A DNA stretch of 64,000 bases, from contig JAJNNY010000007.1 in the NCBI GenBank assembly GCA_022453515.1, positions 868,001 through 932,000 of the forward strand, written 5' to 3'. Under the pieces are notes generated by a model that saw only the letters and a list, made by a program, of their open reading frames with translations, made no database searches and was not told where the DNA came from. Below are positions 44,981-56,717 of the stretch, in pieces (positions within the stretch are counted from its first letter, which is position 1; each line of letters begins with the position of its first letter). Source of the DNA: Astrocystis sublimbata (lineage: Eukaryota > Ascomycota > Sordariomycetes > Xylariales > Xylariaceae). Both the position numbers and the translations under genes were made by a program.

Positions 44981-46155
44981 ATGGCGACACCAACAAACCA
45001 AGTCTTTATTGCCATCATTGGTAAGAAAACATCTACAAGGGGGCCGTTATGTACAGCATTGGCGCAAACTGCAACTAACACGCGCATCTCACAACAGGCG
45101 CTGGAGGAGTGGGCAAAGCCTTCCTGTCCCAGCTCTCGGCCCTGGCCGTACGGAGACCCGCCCCCAAGCTCAACCTCTGCTACATATCGTCAAGCAAGAA
45201 GGCCGTGTTCGGCTCCGATTACTCCATTGAGATCGACAACGTGCTCCAGACCCTCGCCTCGTCCACCACGTCGCCGAAAGCCTTGCCTGAGATCGCCGAG
45301 TACCTCGCCGCCGCGCCCTCCAAAGTCGTCTTGGTCGACAACACGAGCTCCCAAGATGTCGCCGACGCCTACCCTCTCTTCTTGAGCCGCGGCATCAGCA
45401 TCGTCACCCCCAACAAGAAAGCCTTCTCGGGCTCTTACAAGCTGTGGCAGGACATCTTCACTGCCGCAAGCATCTCCGGCGCTAAGGTGTACCACGAGTC
45501 CTCTGTCGGAGCCGGCCTCCCCGTCATTTCGACATTGAAGGACCTGGTAGACACGGGAGACGAGGTGACCAAGATTGAGGGTGTGTTCAGCGGAACCATG
45601 TCGTTCCTGTTCAACTCGTTCGCGCCGGTCGAGGGCGCTGGCGGACGATGGTCCGAAGAGGTCAAGAAGGCAAAGGAGCTGGGCTACACGGAGCCCGATC
45701 CCCGGGACGATCTCAACGGTCTGGACGTAGCGCGGAAACTGACCATCCTGGCCCGTTTGGCTGGTCTCCCGGTCGAGTCGCCTACATCATTCCCCGTCCA
45801 GAGCCTTATCCCGAAGGAGCTCGAGTCCGTCTCCAGCGGCGATGAGTTCCTGGAGAAGCTGCACGAGTACGACTTCCTAATGGAGGAGACTAAGAAGGCG
45901 GCAGAGACGCAAGGGAAAGTGGTGAGGTTCGTAGGAAGCATCGACGTAGCCTCCAAGAGCGTCAAGGTTGGCCTGGAATCATTTGACAGGTCGCACCCGA
46001 TTGCGGCGTTGAAAGGCAGTGACAACATCATCAGCTTCTACACAAAACGATATGGAAACAACCCGCTCATCATCCAGGGGGCTGGTGCGGGCGGTGATGT
46101 GACGGCAATGGGTGTAACAGGAGATCTGATCAAGGTGTTGTCGCAGATCGCATAA
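44981..46155 (+). CDS. HOM6: Homoserine dehydrogenase
   Basis: Two exons, 44981-45020 and 45098-46155, joined across a 77-nt intron (GTAAGA...CAG), give 365 residues, close to yeast Hom6 (359). The 40-nt first exon ends inside the Gly codon of the Rossmann motif and the splice restores FIAIIGAGGVGKAFL. The enzyme reduces aspartate semialdehyde to homoserine with NAD(P)H, feeding threonine, methionine and isoleucine synthesis in the cytosol. Visible motifs are VDNTSS, VTPNKKAFSG, HESSVGAGLPVI, FSGTMSF, and the signature LGYTEPDPRDDLNGLDVARK, which carries the substrate-binding acids and the catalytic Lys. The C-terminal ends IIQGAGAGGDVTAMGV. There is no fused aspartate kinase or ACT domain, as usual in fungi. 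It converges with the next gene, only 125 bases between stops. Confidence 0.97.
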
Positions 46156-46280
46156 GGCGTAGGTTCAGAGATGAAATATCAAACACAATAGCATCTAATC
46201 GCATCGCCCCCCCAAGCAAGGTCTTTTGTGCAATTATTGGTTCTCTTGAATTGGCCTGTGACTGCAGTGCAGTACATCGA

Positions 46281-46704
46281 TCAGCTATTACCCGGCCGTG
46301 CGCTGCTTGCCGCTCGTCTTCTGGTCAGTCGAGATGTCTCGGCTTCTATGACGGTGGTTGAACTTGACGAGGGTGGATGCACGTAGTCCCTTGGGACTCG
46401 ACTCGAGGGGGGAGAATCGGCGTGAATAGAAGGGCGGTACAATGTCCATAGCCAGAGGCAAAAGTCGAAAATGATCAAGCCGATGACAGGGACGACAAAG
46501 GCAAGGCTGACGAGCTTCTGCCGAGGAGAAAGGGGGGCCGCCAACGTCAGCTAGATACTTGCAAGCTATGAACAACTACCTGACCTTGGTAGCGTTCTGG
46601 TCTGCGCGTAGTGCTCGACTTACAAAGAAGAAGGTGACCCAGCTCACGATGTTGCATAGGCTTGCGGGAAGACGCTCTGTAAGTAGCGGCACGATACGCT
46701 CCAT
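46281..46704 (-). CDS. Small integral membrane protein, function unknown
   Basis: Two exons on the minus strand, 46704-46624 and 46517-46281, give 105 residues. The splice uses a consensus GTAAGT donor and a CAG acceptor, both phase 0, joining SWVTFFF to KLVSLAFVVPVIGL (intron 106 nt). The result is one long hydrophobic region at about residues 18-52, probably two short spans or one re-entrant span, then a basic Ser/Pro-rich hydrophilic tail of about 50 residues (TSRLTRRRAASSARPGNS). I do not recognise the family. A longer, unspliced reading of exon 1 (continuing VSRALRADQNATK) is possible but lacks a good downstream donor. The gene converges with HOM6 and is divergent from ERG27. Existence is moderately supported by the splice consensus and hydrophobic pattern. 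Confidence 0.6.
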
Positions 46705-47563
46705 GGCTGCTCTTTTTTCTCTTTTCGTATTGAGGTTGCGAATACAGCAAGTAGAAAGACTCGAATACAGTGTTACCAAGGACGGTCATATATTATAATT
46801 GCCTATCAATGTGTGAAGGTGCCTAACAGGCTCGGGCTCGTATGGTTGTGGAAGGCCAGGAATTTAATTGAAATGCACAATCCAATGGTTCGAGTCTAGG
46901 GACCTAGCTAGGCAATGGTGTATGAGTAGGGTGACACCTAGGTAGCTCTGGAGATAGGAGAGCTGGTTCCCTACGAGACAAGAAACAGAAAGCCGGAGAC
47001 GTGATATGAGCGACTGATGGAAAATGAGGTATGTTTGAGGATGCGGTCATCATGATGATAGTGAGACGGAGTTGCTACCTACATGTAGGTATGGTATGTA
47101 GGTGATGTAGTGAGTGACAAGGTTGGTAATTAACGTTGGGCGAAACCGATGGTGTGGGTGAACCCTGTTGCGTCATGCGCCTGGCGCTAACCACCTAAGT
47201 ACCTACGAGCCTTACCGTACTGAGCCACCTGGAGAAGTCGGGAATGAGTGCTGAATGCGCTTGGACGCACTGTAAGAGGGCGTGAAGGGGCCATTGACGG
47301 GTACCCGAGGAGCCTAAAAGGGATCTCGATAAGGTGCCTATTTTAGGTACCTCGTTCCTCCTAGCTCCCCGCCCCCTCCGCCCCCGAATCCGACACACAG
47401 GTACAGTACGGGCACACCACTTAGGTACCACACCGCCCACAGCTCTCGTTCAAGGCTGTCTCAAACTCCCCTCTCATCTGGAGCTGTACCTCGGTCTTTC
47501 CCGCTGACATTTCGGCCGCTGGGAGGTGAGAGAAGCTGCTTTGTTCCCGCCACGCTGTGTGAG
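46705..47563. other. Divergent region upstream of ERG27
   Basis: No gene is seen. A perfect ACCTAGGT lies at 46936-46943, and TAGGTA/GGTACC words occur at 47075-47105 and 47330-47430. C/T-rich sequence at 47360-47390 may be part of the ERG27 promoter. Confidence 0.6.
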
Positions 47564-49075
47564 ATGTCGTCCCCACCGTGGGCTGGAGCTTCGAGCGATG
47601 ACTTGCACTTCGTGCTGCTGACGGGAGCGAACAGGTAGGTTTTGGTCACCTTTACTTTGGCTTTTGCTGTCTTTTTCCTACCTACGCTACTACACTTGAC
47701 TTCCGTCCTCTGTGTGCGAGCTGCTCTGTAGTACGTCGAGCGCGACAATTAACGGCATGGTCTCAGCGGTGTTGGTGTGGGCATCGGCCAACGCATTATA
47801 GACGAATTCCTCGCCACGCGACCTCCCTCTTGCCACCTCATCCTGATCCCGACGACACGTTCCAAGTCCAAGTCTCGCGATACCGTCTTAGCTCTACGAG
47901 AGCATCTTGACAAGGCCGCCCACACGTCGCAAACCCTCGACCCCCAGAAAGCCGTCGCGAGGGTCCATGTTCTGAGTGTCCAGGTCGATCTATGCGATCT
48001 CAGGTCGATACACGCTGCCGCAGACCAGTTGGTCAATGGCAAGGTGACCGACCCGACGGGCGTCATCGACGATGTGGCCATACCTCGCCTTGATGCCGCG
48101 CTCTACAATGCCGGCCTCGGCGGCTGGGAAGGGCTCGACTGGCTCGAGTTCGCCCGCCAGTTTTTCACTCTCGGCTTAATACAGTCTACTACATATCCGT
48201 CTTTCAAGAAAGCCTTGCCGGCTGCCATCCTAGACTCGAAGAAGCTCCTCGGCGGCGAATCCCCCAGGTCTGGTGCGCCGCCCGACCTGGCCGAGGTGTT
48301 CTGCGCCAACATCTTCGGTCACTATGTTCTGGGGCACGAACTCATGCCGCTCCTGAGCCGTGCGACTGCGAGTGAGACACCAGGCCGCATTGTCTGGACC
48401 AGCAGCATAGACGCAGGCCACGAACACCTCGACTTCGCCGATTTCCAGGCCAGCAAGTACATGGCCCCCTACGAGAGCAGCAAGCGCATCACCGATCTCC
48501 TCTCTCTGACCGCCGACCTGCCGAGTGTGCAGCCAGTCTCGGCGCCCTACTTCGAGTCGGCCGCGACAGCCAGCAAGCCCGTGAAACCGCGCTTCTATCT
48601 CTCCCACCCAGGCATCGTCTGCACGCCCATGTTCCCGCTCAACTGGTTCCTGTTCTTCTGGTACTGGGTCACGATGCACATGTCCCGGCTGTGCGGCTCT
48701 CCCTGGCACACGGTGGACGTGTACAGGGCCGCATGCGCCACGTCCTGGCTCGCGCTCGCCGACCAGTCAGCCCTCGACGCTGCAGGTGCGCAGCATGTGA
48801 AATGGGGCTCGAGCGTCACGCGCACCGGCGATGCGGCGCCGAAGAAGAGCGAGGTGGAGGGCTGGGGATGGGAAGGCCGCATCGACGACGCCGATGCGCT
48901 GCGACGAGACGATGCCCAGGGCGTCCTGCGCAAAGAGATAGGCCGCAAGTGGGACGCGGCCACCCTGACCAAGGAGACGAAGGCCGAGTTTGAGCGGGAC
49001 GGCGCTCGGTGCTGGGCAGAGCTGGAGAGGCTCAGGGTCGGCTGGGAGGGTGCCCTTGGGCGAAAGAAGACATGA
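47564..49075 (+). CDS. ERG27: 3-keto-steroid reductase (ERG27-type short-chain dehydrogenase)
   Basis: Two exons, 47564-47634 and 47767-49075, joined across a 132-nt intron (GTAGGT...CAG), give 459 residues. The splice lies inside the cofactor motif and yields LLTGANSGVGVGIGQRI. The enzyme reduces the 3-keto group during sterol C4-demethylation, working with ERG25 and ERG26 on ERG28 at the ER. Visible SDR features are the TGxxxGxG-type loop near residue 20, LYNAGLGGW, and the active-site YxxxK in MAPYESSKRITDLL. Also present are the family block YLSHPGIVCTPMFPLNW followed by a hydrophobic segment (FLFFWYWVTMHM), likely membrane-associated, and TSSID as the active-site Ser strand. The C-terminus is longer and more charged than in yeast Erg27 (347 residues), which is common in filamentous fungi. 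Second sterol gene in the window, 29 kb from HMG-CoA synthase. Confidence 0.92.
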
Positions 49076-49608
49076 CGTTAATCAATTACCACCTGAGAGG
49101 AAGCAAGCGCTTAAGGGTCCTACCGTCGTACCTACGAATCGAAGCACAGGAAAACGCGGGTGGGGACTGTGTTTGGTGGTGGAATCGGATCATGGGTACA
49201 TAAACATCGCACGTTTTATAAATAATGTACATAATAACACACATGGATCACACCAATAGACATGTTTCTTCGCTAAGAAGAAATAGCAACCTCAAACCAT
49301 AATCTATGGTGAATTCATTTAGTTCTACCACTTTTCCCCTCGTGTCTCCGGCACCTAACCGGATTGAGCACCTGTAGCCGCCCGCATTCATATGTGATAG
49401 TCATGGGATATATAGATGGGAAAAACCAAAATGCTAGCAAAGCATGGGATATATACTTAGGCAGTGCTCGCATGCTCCAACCCCCTTTTCATGAAATAGA
49501 CGGTCGTCAAACATATACATACGACCGTGTTTCATAATGTTAAAAAAATAGCTAATCAAATGACTATTTATTTGTCCTGTCCCTTTTCCTCGAGTGTAAA
49601 ACGTGTCT
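49076..49608. other. Convergent spacer between ERG27 and the MFS gene
   Basis: It contains the 3' flanks of both genes, mostly A/T-rich. No gene is visible. Confidence 0.65.
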
Positions 49609-51463
49609 TCATACCGAAGGGGCCAGCCCGTCCTCGTCGTCGCGGAACCTGCCGCTACTACTGCCATCGTCGCTCTTCAGCCGTCTCAGCACAAGTCGGT
49701 CCTGCCTCCCGAAAAGACCCAGCACCAGCGGCAACGGGACGACAACGAGGGCGAGCACCGCGGTGAAGATGAGCGCATTGTCCAGGTTGGCGGGAGGGTC
49801 CGCCTTGGGGCCAGCTTTGAGGGCGTCGGAGATGACGATGAAGATACCGCCGAGGAGCTGGCCGCCGCCCCAGGCGATCGTGGACGTGATCTCGGGGCTC
49901 ATGGGGTGGCCGAGCTCGCAGAGCAGCTCGAGGGCGACGGGGACGAGGGAGAAGGAGGCGGCGCCGAGGATGGCGAGGACGACGTAGGAGCCGGCGAGCT
50001 GGCGCGTGGCGGGCACGAAGACGAAGGCGAGGTAGGCGAGCCCGATGATGGGCACGGCGACCTTGATGGCCGGGAAGAAGGCCTTGGTGCGGTCGAGGAT
50101 GGGCGAGGTGATGGCGCTCGCGACGAGCCCGACCACGATGAGCACGGCGCCCGCAATGCCGGCGTCGTCGGAGCTGAAGCCGTATGGCACCAGGATCTGG
50201 TTCAGCAGCGAGGAGATGCTGTTGAAGAACCCGACGTAGACGGCGTACGGGATCAGAATGAGCCAGAGCTCGACAGACTTGAGGAGCTGCAGAGACGAGC
50301 GGAGAGAGGCCTTTGGCGTCGTGCCTGAGGGTCCAGCGGGCGTGGGCGGGCGCGCGGGGATGAAGAAGGCCGGGAGGGAGACGACGACGGACTGTGTTAT
50401 TGGTGTGAGCACATACATGCCTTCTCGATTGTAAAGGGGCAGGGGGGAGGGCTGAGACCGCGGTTGACTTACGATAATAGTGACATAGAGCACGGCATTC
50501 GACACCTCGGCAGGGCTGGTGGCCAGGAAGGGGACGACAAGCTGGCCGACGGCGGCTCCGAAGGGGTTCGCGAGACTCGGGAGGGCGGTGGCGGCGATGC
50601 GGCCGCGGTCGGTGAACCACATGTCGGAGTAGCGGGTCGGGGCGCTCAGGATGAAGGGCTGGGCGAGGCCGATGAGAATCTGACCGAACAGGACGACGCC
50701 ATAGTTGCCGCCATCGCGCGAGTGCGAGCCGGCGACGCGCACAACGTTACCGATGATGGTGAGCGCGGCGGCAACCATGATGGAGGGCTTCGGCCCCAGA
50801 TGCAGCATGTAGATGGTCAGCGGGGCGATGACGACAAAGGCAAATAGGAACGAGGTCGAGAGCCAATTGATGTCGGATTCGGTGCGGCCGTAGTATTGGG
50901 CTGCGAATTGAGAGACAGGGGAGAAGGTAAGCCACTGTGACACAGCATGTCGAGGTCAGTTGACAGATCATCTCCTTGATAGATCATCTCCAAGATCATC
51001 TCCACGACTAGATTGGAACTCGACTTACGTCCCAGCTCACGATGATGTTCATCAGGGTCAACTGCACGAGCCCAAACCACCGCCTCTTGTACACCTTGTA
51101 CACGATGCCATTGCCATCGCCATCGCTGCTGCCGGCGCGCGGGGCATTGCGGGCGTTCTCGACGACGTCGGTGGTGATAACAGATCCGGCGGGGTCGGCG
51201 AAGTACTCGTCGTCGCCCTGGGACGGCAGCCGTCGAAGACCGTCCTTCCGTGGCCCCGTGTGGAAGGGAGAAACGGCCCTCTTGCTATCACGATCCATCG
51301 TGTCTCGTTGGTTGATGTCACGGCTCTTTTCCAAGAAGGCGCTGTTGCCGTCGTCGCGGCCGCCGTGAGCGTTGGTGTTGCTCGTGTTGCTCGTGTTGCA
51401 CAACTCTAGTTTTTCCTGCGACTCGTTGGGATGATGTGTTGTCGTTGTGCGTGTTGTCGCCAT
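49609..51463 (-). CDS. FLVCR-like major facilitator superfamily transporter
   Basis: Three exons on the minus strand, 51463-51029, 50934-50473 and 50391-49609, give 559 residues. Junctions read [16 protein letters not shown] and [15 protein letters not shown]; the second intron (81 nt) is stop-free and in frame. The first 120 residues are hydrophilic, Thr/Asn/Asp-rich and cytosolic. The core starts [18 protein letters not shown], matching the Y-x-R-R-W-x-x-L entry to helix 1 of FLVCR proteins, followed by [16 protein letters not shown] between helices 1 and 2. About twelve hydrophobic segments follow. Human FLVCR1 and FLVCR2 move choline, ethanolamine or heme; fungal relatives are largely uncharacterised, so the substrate is unknown. 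The C-terminal tail is acidic and Ser-rich. It converges with ERG27. Confidence 0.88.
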
Positions 51464-54400
51464 GGCTGGCGGTGCCGCGTGCCTGGCTAAGCTAGCACTT
51501 TGCTGCTGCAGTGGAAGGACAGAACCTGCAGGTCCCTGCCTTAGGTGCCTCTTACAGTCTTACTGCGCTCGCTTTGCTGCACTCCTCAACGCTAAAACAA
51601 AAGCCACGCACGCATGCGACAAACGGACGGACTGTGTTCGACGAGTTTCGAAGATCCAAACAACAACTGCTGCTGGCTTCAGAGTTTCAAATGATCGACC
51701 ACTTATGCGAACCGATCCTACTGTCGTCCCCAGGTCCGTGTCCTTTTTCTCGTTTTTTTCCTTCGCGGAATTCTCCTGTTGGCGTCCGGCTATCTAATGC
51801 AACGCGCAGGTAGGTAATAAATTGGTGGCGCGCTAACCGTCCCGCTTCTCACCATCGATGTTGCCGCAAATGAAAAGGACGGAAAAGGAAATGCCAATTC
51901 GAGAGATATCGCAGAGCGACAGAGAGACGTCCGGTCCAACGTGTGCATCAAACAACAACAGAGGAGGATGTGCCGAGGAGGGGAGAACGAGGGGACGAGA
52001 CGGATTGGAAGAATAATAAGATTTACCTTGGAACCAGCCAATATCACAATATACACATGCGAGCCATGCAACCTTGGGCAATCATATTACATCCGCCCAT
52101 CCTTTCCGTCCCGCGAAGGCAACCGACAGAACTGCTGCTCGAGCTTGTTATCCATCCATCTTGCGCTCGCTTGCCAACCTTCCACGGCGAGCCACGGATC
52201 CATACCAGCCAGCCAGCCCACTGGGGCTGATCGACACGATAGCACAGAGCAGGTGGACGATAGCATGAATGTGTGGTAACGACGTCCAACATACATGATA
52301 CAATAGCTGGACGGGTAGCATTTCAGGGGTGAGAGGGGTGTGCAGCCCAGCGCCGGGCAGGGATCAAGCCCGCTTCCAAGACGTCGCCTGACCACATTGG
52401 GACATGCGCATGCTTGAGAACCCCGGCCTCTCGCCTGTCACCCTGCCCCATGCCCCTGTCACCCTGCCCCCTGTCCCGCCTGTGTGGGGATTCCGATGGG
52501 CCCAGCTGGGCAGCTGCACTAAAACAAGAGAGGGCTTAGTGGTGGATTGCGCCATCTTTTCCAAGGCCTGAGCATCAGTGAGGAAGGCAACCTGGAAGCT
52601 AAACACCCAATTACGTCTAGGTATCATGCTCATTGGCAGACAATTCTCAGATATTTAATTAAACATATGAAAGAGTTTGAGGGAAACCCCCGGTCGGCAC
52701 CTCAGCTACGTGCTCTTTCCGGGAACCGACTCGGGGCCCCATCACGGAACCAACAACACCGCCAGACTCTGCCCCATCTGCATCACATACTCGTAGTATA
52801 GACGGGCTTCCCCTCCTACGGTATGATTTTCACATGGTAATCGCGGATAGTCTCGTATATCGTACTACTATGTCTACTATACAGTACTATACTACTACAG
52901 TAGGTAGGCGAGTAGGTAGTATATCAGAGTGCATCCCCAAACAAGACCTTGCTGCAAATCATGAGGCCGTCACAGCTCATGATTGGACAACCCGTTCGGG
53001 GCAATTCACCAAACTGGGACCTCGCTTCAACCCGGCCCGACGAATACATATACAATGAAATGCAGGCAAGACATTGGGACCAACTTTGGGTAGCTTAGTA
53101 AGTACATATGTATGTATTATTCTCCGTCTGTCAAAGTATCAATTGCTTGATTCGGTAGTAGCTCAAGTGAGTAAGTGTGTAAGTGCGCAGAGGACTAGTA
53201 CCTGCCCAAGCGAAGAAGGTTGGAGGTGGGAAAGAAAAAACGATATCATGATACAAGACCATGTAGTTGGAAATCAGAAATCACCAGTTGACAAGTATCA
53301 TATGGAGGGGGCTGAGAAGAGGATTTCCCGCACTCCCATGTCTCGTCTTATACTCTGTGAAACCCGGTATGCTATACCATGCCGGGGACTATACCCAACT
53401 CCTACCCCTCTGATCTTCGATCTTCGCATAGTCCCTAGGTCAATCGCGATACGTGCCATCGAGACGTGCCTGGTCCAGAATCTGACATTGTGTTACGATT
53501 ACACCGATGCAGGAACCAGTCCGGAAACGATCTCTGTACTACTTACACGCTGCGGTACTGTAGTATGATCAGCATACCGATAGGTTACCTACTTAACTGT
53601 TCTATTCATCCTATCAGCAACAGCCATGGAATTTACGCAATTCTTCCGCTAGCCGAGTCTCGACATACCTTATCAACCTACGTTCAACAACAACGCCCTT
53701 GCCCCATGCTCGATCCGGAGGTCAATTGCAGCCGAATACCTACCTCCTACTCATTCCTGTCTCTCATGGGATAATGCATGCCAGACAGTCAGATAACAAA
53801 AAACAACTCATCATTTCGAAATTTCAATTGTGGCTGTGTATGTACCGAAAGTGAAAGCCTTAATTACGTAACGCCTGTTGTTGCTCGCTTGGAGATATAT
53901 ATAGCTTTTCCCGACGGCTACTCGCAGATCCGTCGGGACACAACCATACCATATCTACGCAATGGGACGAACAACTCACCCGCTTGCGATAATCGCCACC
54001 GATGCGGTAAGCGCTCGGCTCTGTCCATGGATCTACATGTGTGACCCTTGGCTAGACCGAGTACTGCAGTTATAGGTTTTCATCTCGATCCCATCCGTCA
54101 CGACTCACTAGATATCTTGGGTAATTCCTCACGTACAATAGAAGCATAGGACCCCGACAAAACAAGCCTAGTTCTAGTTGACTTTTACAATGTTGGCGAT
54201 CAGCAAACGCCAGTGCCGAGTTAACAACTACTGGAATTCGACGATGCACTCAACAAAAAAACGCTTCCGATTCCTGTATACTTCTTTTATGGCATCTCAA
54301 TATAACGTATTGCTTTTCATTCGATTTAAAGCATACAGCTTAAGTAACGTGAGCCATGGTACCTCCTTGTTTGATGAGCATGAGACGCGCTTGTTCCAGA

Positions 54401-55041
54401 AGCTTGTTCATGCTGTCACAGGGATATGGATGGCTTTCGCAACTCCAACGCTGCACGCGCGCGAGTACGTGCGTGAGTTGGCAAGTGTGGATCCGTCGAG
54501 ACGTAATTCAGCAGCACAGCCTTATAAGAGGATTTATATACTTGGGTAGTAACTACTAAACAGCATTATCTTCCACAACCTAACTGTACTATTATGAAGC
54601 GCGGTAAATTAGATCTGCGATACATGATGTATATGTACAAGTCGATGGCCCTGGTCTGTTTGGGAGGATCGCGATGTCTAGATATAGCCTCATGTGGAAA
54701 AGAGCATAGATCTATTCAGCGAGGGGTTGATTGCAGTGTTATGATACAAAAGAGGTGAACAAGCTGGTAGTCGGAACCGGAGAGCAACAACGTGCCTAGG
54801 GACGCTTTTGTTCATTTGTCCCCACCGAATCGAGCTGCCAAAAGCCGTGTTACATAACCGTCATTCGCTAGGCTGTTGGCTCAAACCATCTACAGGCTCC
54901 CGGGTCTGCCTCCGGGGGTCCGCCAAGTTCCAATCCGGCCCATTGTTTTTGCTTGCTCTAAGGAATAGTCTATACAGAGGCAGAGGATGCTAGGTGGTTG
55001 CCAGTGACCACGGTTTGTTACAGATGTTTTTGTTAAATTGT
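51464..55041. other. Gene-free region between the MFS gene and QCR6
   Basis: I see no supported gene in about 3.6 kb. The first 600 bases are the MFS promoter side, with C/T-rich stretches on the minus strand. A 16-bp direct repeat of the CCTGTC family lies at 52434-52470. Open frames at 53074-53568 and 54178-54549 lack domains. Confidence 0.55.
52434..52483 (+). repeat. CCTGTC-family direct repeats
   Basis: CCTGTCACCCTGCCCC occurs at 52434-52449 and again exactly at 52455-52470 (period 21). It is followed by CCTGTCCCGCCTGT at 52470-52483, a 14-mer found again at 59895-59908. Confidence 0.8.
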
Positions 55042-55832
55042 TTATTTGAGGATGGACCAGAGTTTGGGCACGGCGCATTGGGTGGCGCAGTGAGCGAGGT
55101 GAAAGACTACGGAGTCGCGGCTTGTTAGCTTGACCCTCAGCTACGAAACAAGTTCCCATAGAGAACCTAGGAGTGGTTGCGGCCGAAAACAAACCCCGTC
55201 TAACCTAGACGTTGAGAACGATGAGTACTCACATTCCTCGACACAGTCCTCGCTTTCGCCATCGTCGTCTGAGGCGTTTGTGACACGCTCGACACACTCA
55301 TCGAAATGGTGCTTGGCAGGGGCGCACTGCTTGGAGTTCTTGCATTCTGTTTCGATCATCAGCGGATGCTCCATGATTGTGCGCGCACGTGGTGTCCAAG
55401 GCGCATCTCCGAGTGGCTTGGGGGGATGGTGACAGAATGGATTTGATATCATATGCTGGCGTTGGTGTCGGGTCCCGGCTCGTACTGACCTTCCTCGAGC
55501 TGCTCTTTGGGGTCTTGAGGTTCGTCATCCTCGTCCTCCTCCTCGTCGTCCTCCTCGTCTTCGGCGTCGTCGGACTTAGACTCGCTCTGGTCGTCTTTGC
55601 TATCGGAGTTGTCCTACATCCCCATTAGCCACTTATCCTCGGCCGGTGGTGAATGTGCCCATGATGCGCCCTCGGCAGTGGTCTGTTAGGTAGCCGGGAA
55701 TGCAAGAGGCGGGCCTGCTCGTGCGGCTGCTTCTTGATGTCGTACCTTGTCTTGCTGAGGGGCCTCGGCCTCGGCGGTGCCCCATGGCGTGGCAGCCTCG
55801 ACAAGGTCGGTGATGACGTCCCAGACACCCAT
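55042..55832 (-). CDS. QCR6: Ubiquinol-cytochrome c reductase hinge protein (complex III subunit 6)
   Basis: Four exons on the minus strand, 55832-55746, 55613-55490, 55346-55233 and 55106-55042, give 129 residues. All phases close: EAPQQDK|DNSDSKDD, QLEE|ECKNSKQCA, EDCVEE|FFHLAHCATQC. The protein is the acidic hinge subunit of the cytochrome bc1 complex in the mitochondrial inner membrane. It helps cytochrome c1 meet cytochrome c. The sequence shows the typical highly acidic middle (runs of Glu and Asp, about residues 30-70) and the paired cysteines (ECKNSKQC, FDECVERV, EDCVEE, HCATQCAVPKLW) that form the disulfides of the helical hairpin. Length fits fungal Qcr6. Introns are 132, 143 and 126 nt; the second has a GTCAGT donor, slightly off consensus. 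Two CCAAT boxes lie upstream, fitting HAP-complex control of respiratory genes. Confidence 0.95.
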
Positions 55833-56717
55833 GGTGATCGGCTTTGCGCTGCGGGGGTCCAACGGCTTGTGATGGCGGGTGAAGCGTCGAAACTGGTTGA
55901 GGCTGCGGCTGAGTCTGGCGGTTGGCTACTCGCTGCTGGCTGGGCAAGATAGGTACTGCGTATCGGCTGCGTATGAGAAAATTACGAGCATCGACAATTG
56001 GGCCATCTCTATTGGCTGCCCGTACCAAGGTATCCGCGGATCACGTGATGACCCGGCCGACTCCGCGGGGCGGTTGAGGCCCCACTTCGCCGTTCCATCC
56101 GCCCATCCGTGAGCATCTGAAGCCCTGCATCATCTCTAGACAATGGATTTGTGCTATCTAGTATGGGTTCGGTACGGGCTGCACCCACGGCTCACCAACT
56201 TAGTCTATTGCATGCACAATACCTTTTTCCATACTGACGCTCACTCATGTCCTGATTTTTGGAACACGGATGACATCGCATCGCATCGGAATGGCCTGTT
56301 CAATGAATAGTGAGCGTGTTCAAGCCGAGCTATCTGCGTTGCCTTCGAGCTGGACATGATTACTTAGCATTGTGGCTGGTTTTATGGCCTGACCTGACTG
56401 GCGAGGCTGTCAGCACGTCGATTCCGCCCTACAAATGCAACGCCGCACCATCGCTTCCCGCGCTTAATATTAATTCAGATTTATCAACATTTGTCTATCA
56501 CTGGTCCCTTGGAGCCCCTCACCAGGACCCCGGTCCTTGACAAGATATGATAGAATTGTCAGATTCCATCGAGTACACAAAGTGATCCTGTCCCCATGTG
56601 ATCGTCGGTGCGGCTGCCAAGCTATCTGATGTAAGACCGCTATCTCTCTGGGCCAAGATACGCCGCAGGGGCTGCTGGGGAAATCGTGGTGTGCGATGGT
56701 GAAGAACCGGCACAGTT
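55833..56717. other. QCR6 promoter and the WBP2-like gene's 3' flank
   Basis: No gene is visible. The QCR6-proximal half holds paired CCAAT boxes (55997-56015) and a GC-rich leader. The other half is the 3' flank of the WBP2-like gene. Confidence 0.65.
55997..56015 (-). promoter_or_regulatory. Pair of CCAAT boxes upstream of QCR6
   Basis: ATTGG at 55997-56001 and 56011-56015 reads as two CCAAT boxes on the gene's strand, 165-183 bases before the start codon. HAP2/3/5-type complexes bind CCAAT and activate respiratory genes in fungi. Function here is inferred from position. Confidence 0.45.

Noticed and set aside
46576..46704. Longer unspliced first exon for the small membrane protein (continuing to about 40 residues)
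   Set aside because: It would need a GTCAGG donor, which is poor. The GTAAGT donor at 46623 gives a phase-0 join and one continuous hydrophobic region.
46884..46902. tRNA-like B-box word (GGTTCGAGTC)
   Set aside because: The flanking bases do not form a T-arm stem and no matching A box or acceptor stem lies at the right distance.
53074..53568. 164-codon open frame on +
   Set aside because: No motif and no coding-like codon use. It sits in an A/T-mixed spacer.
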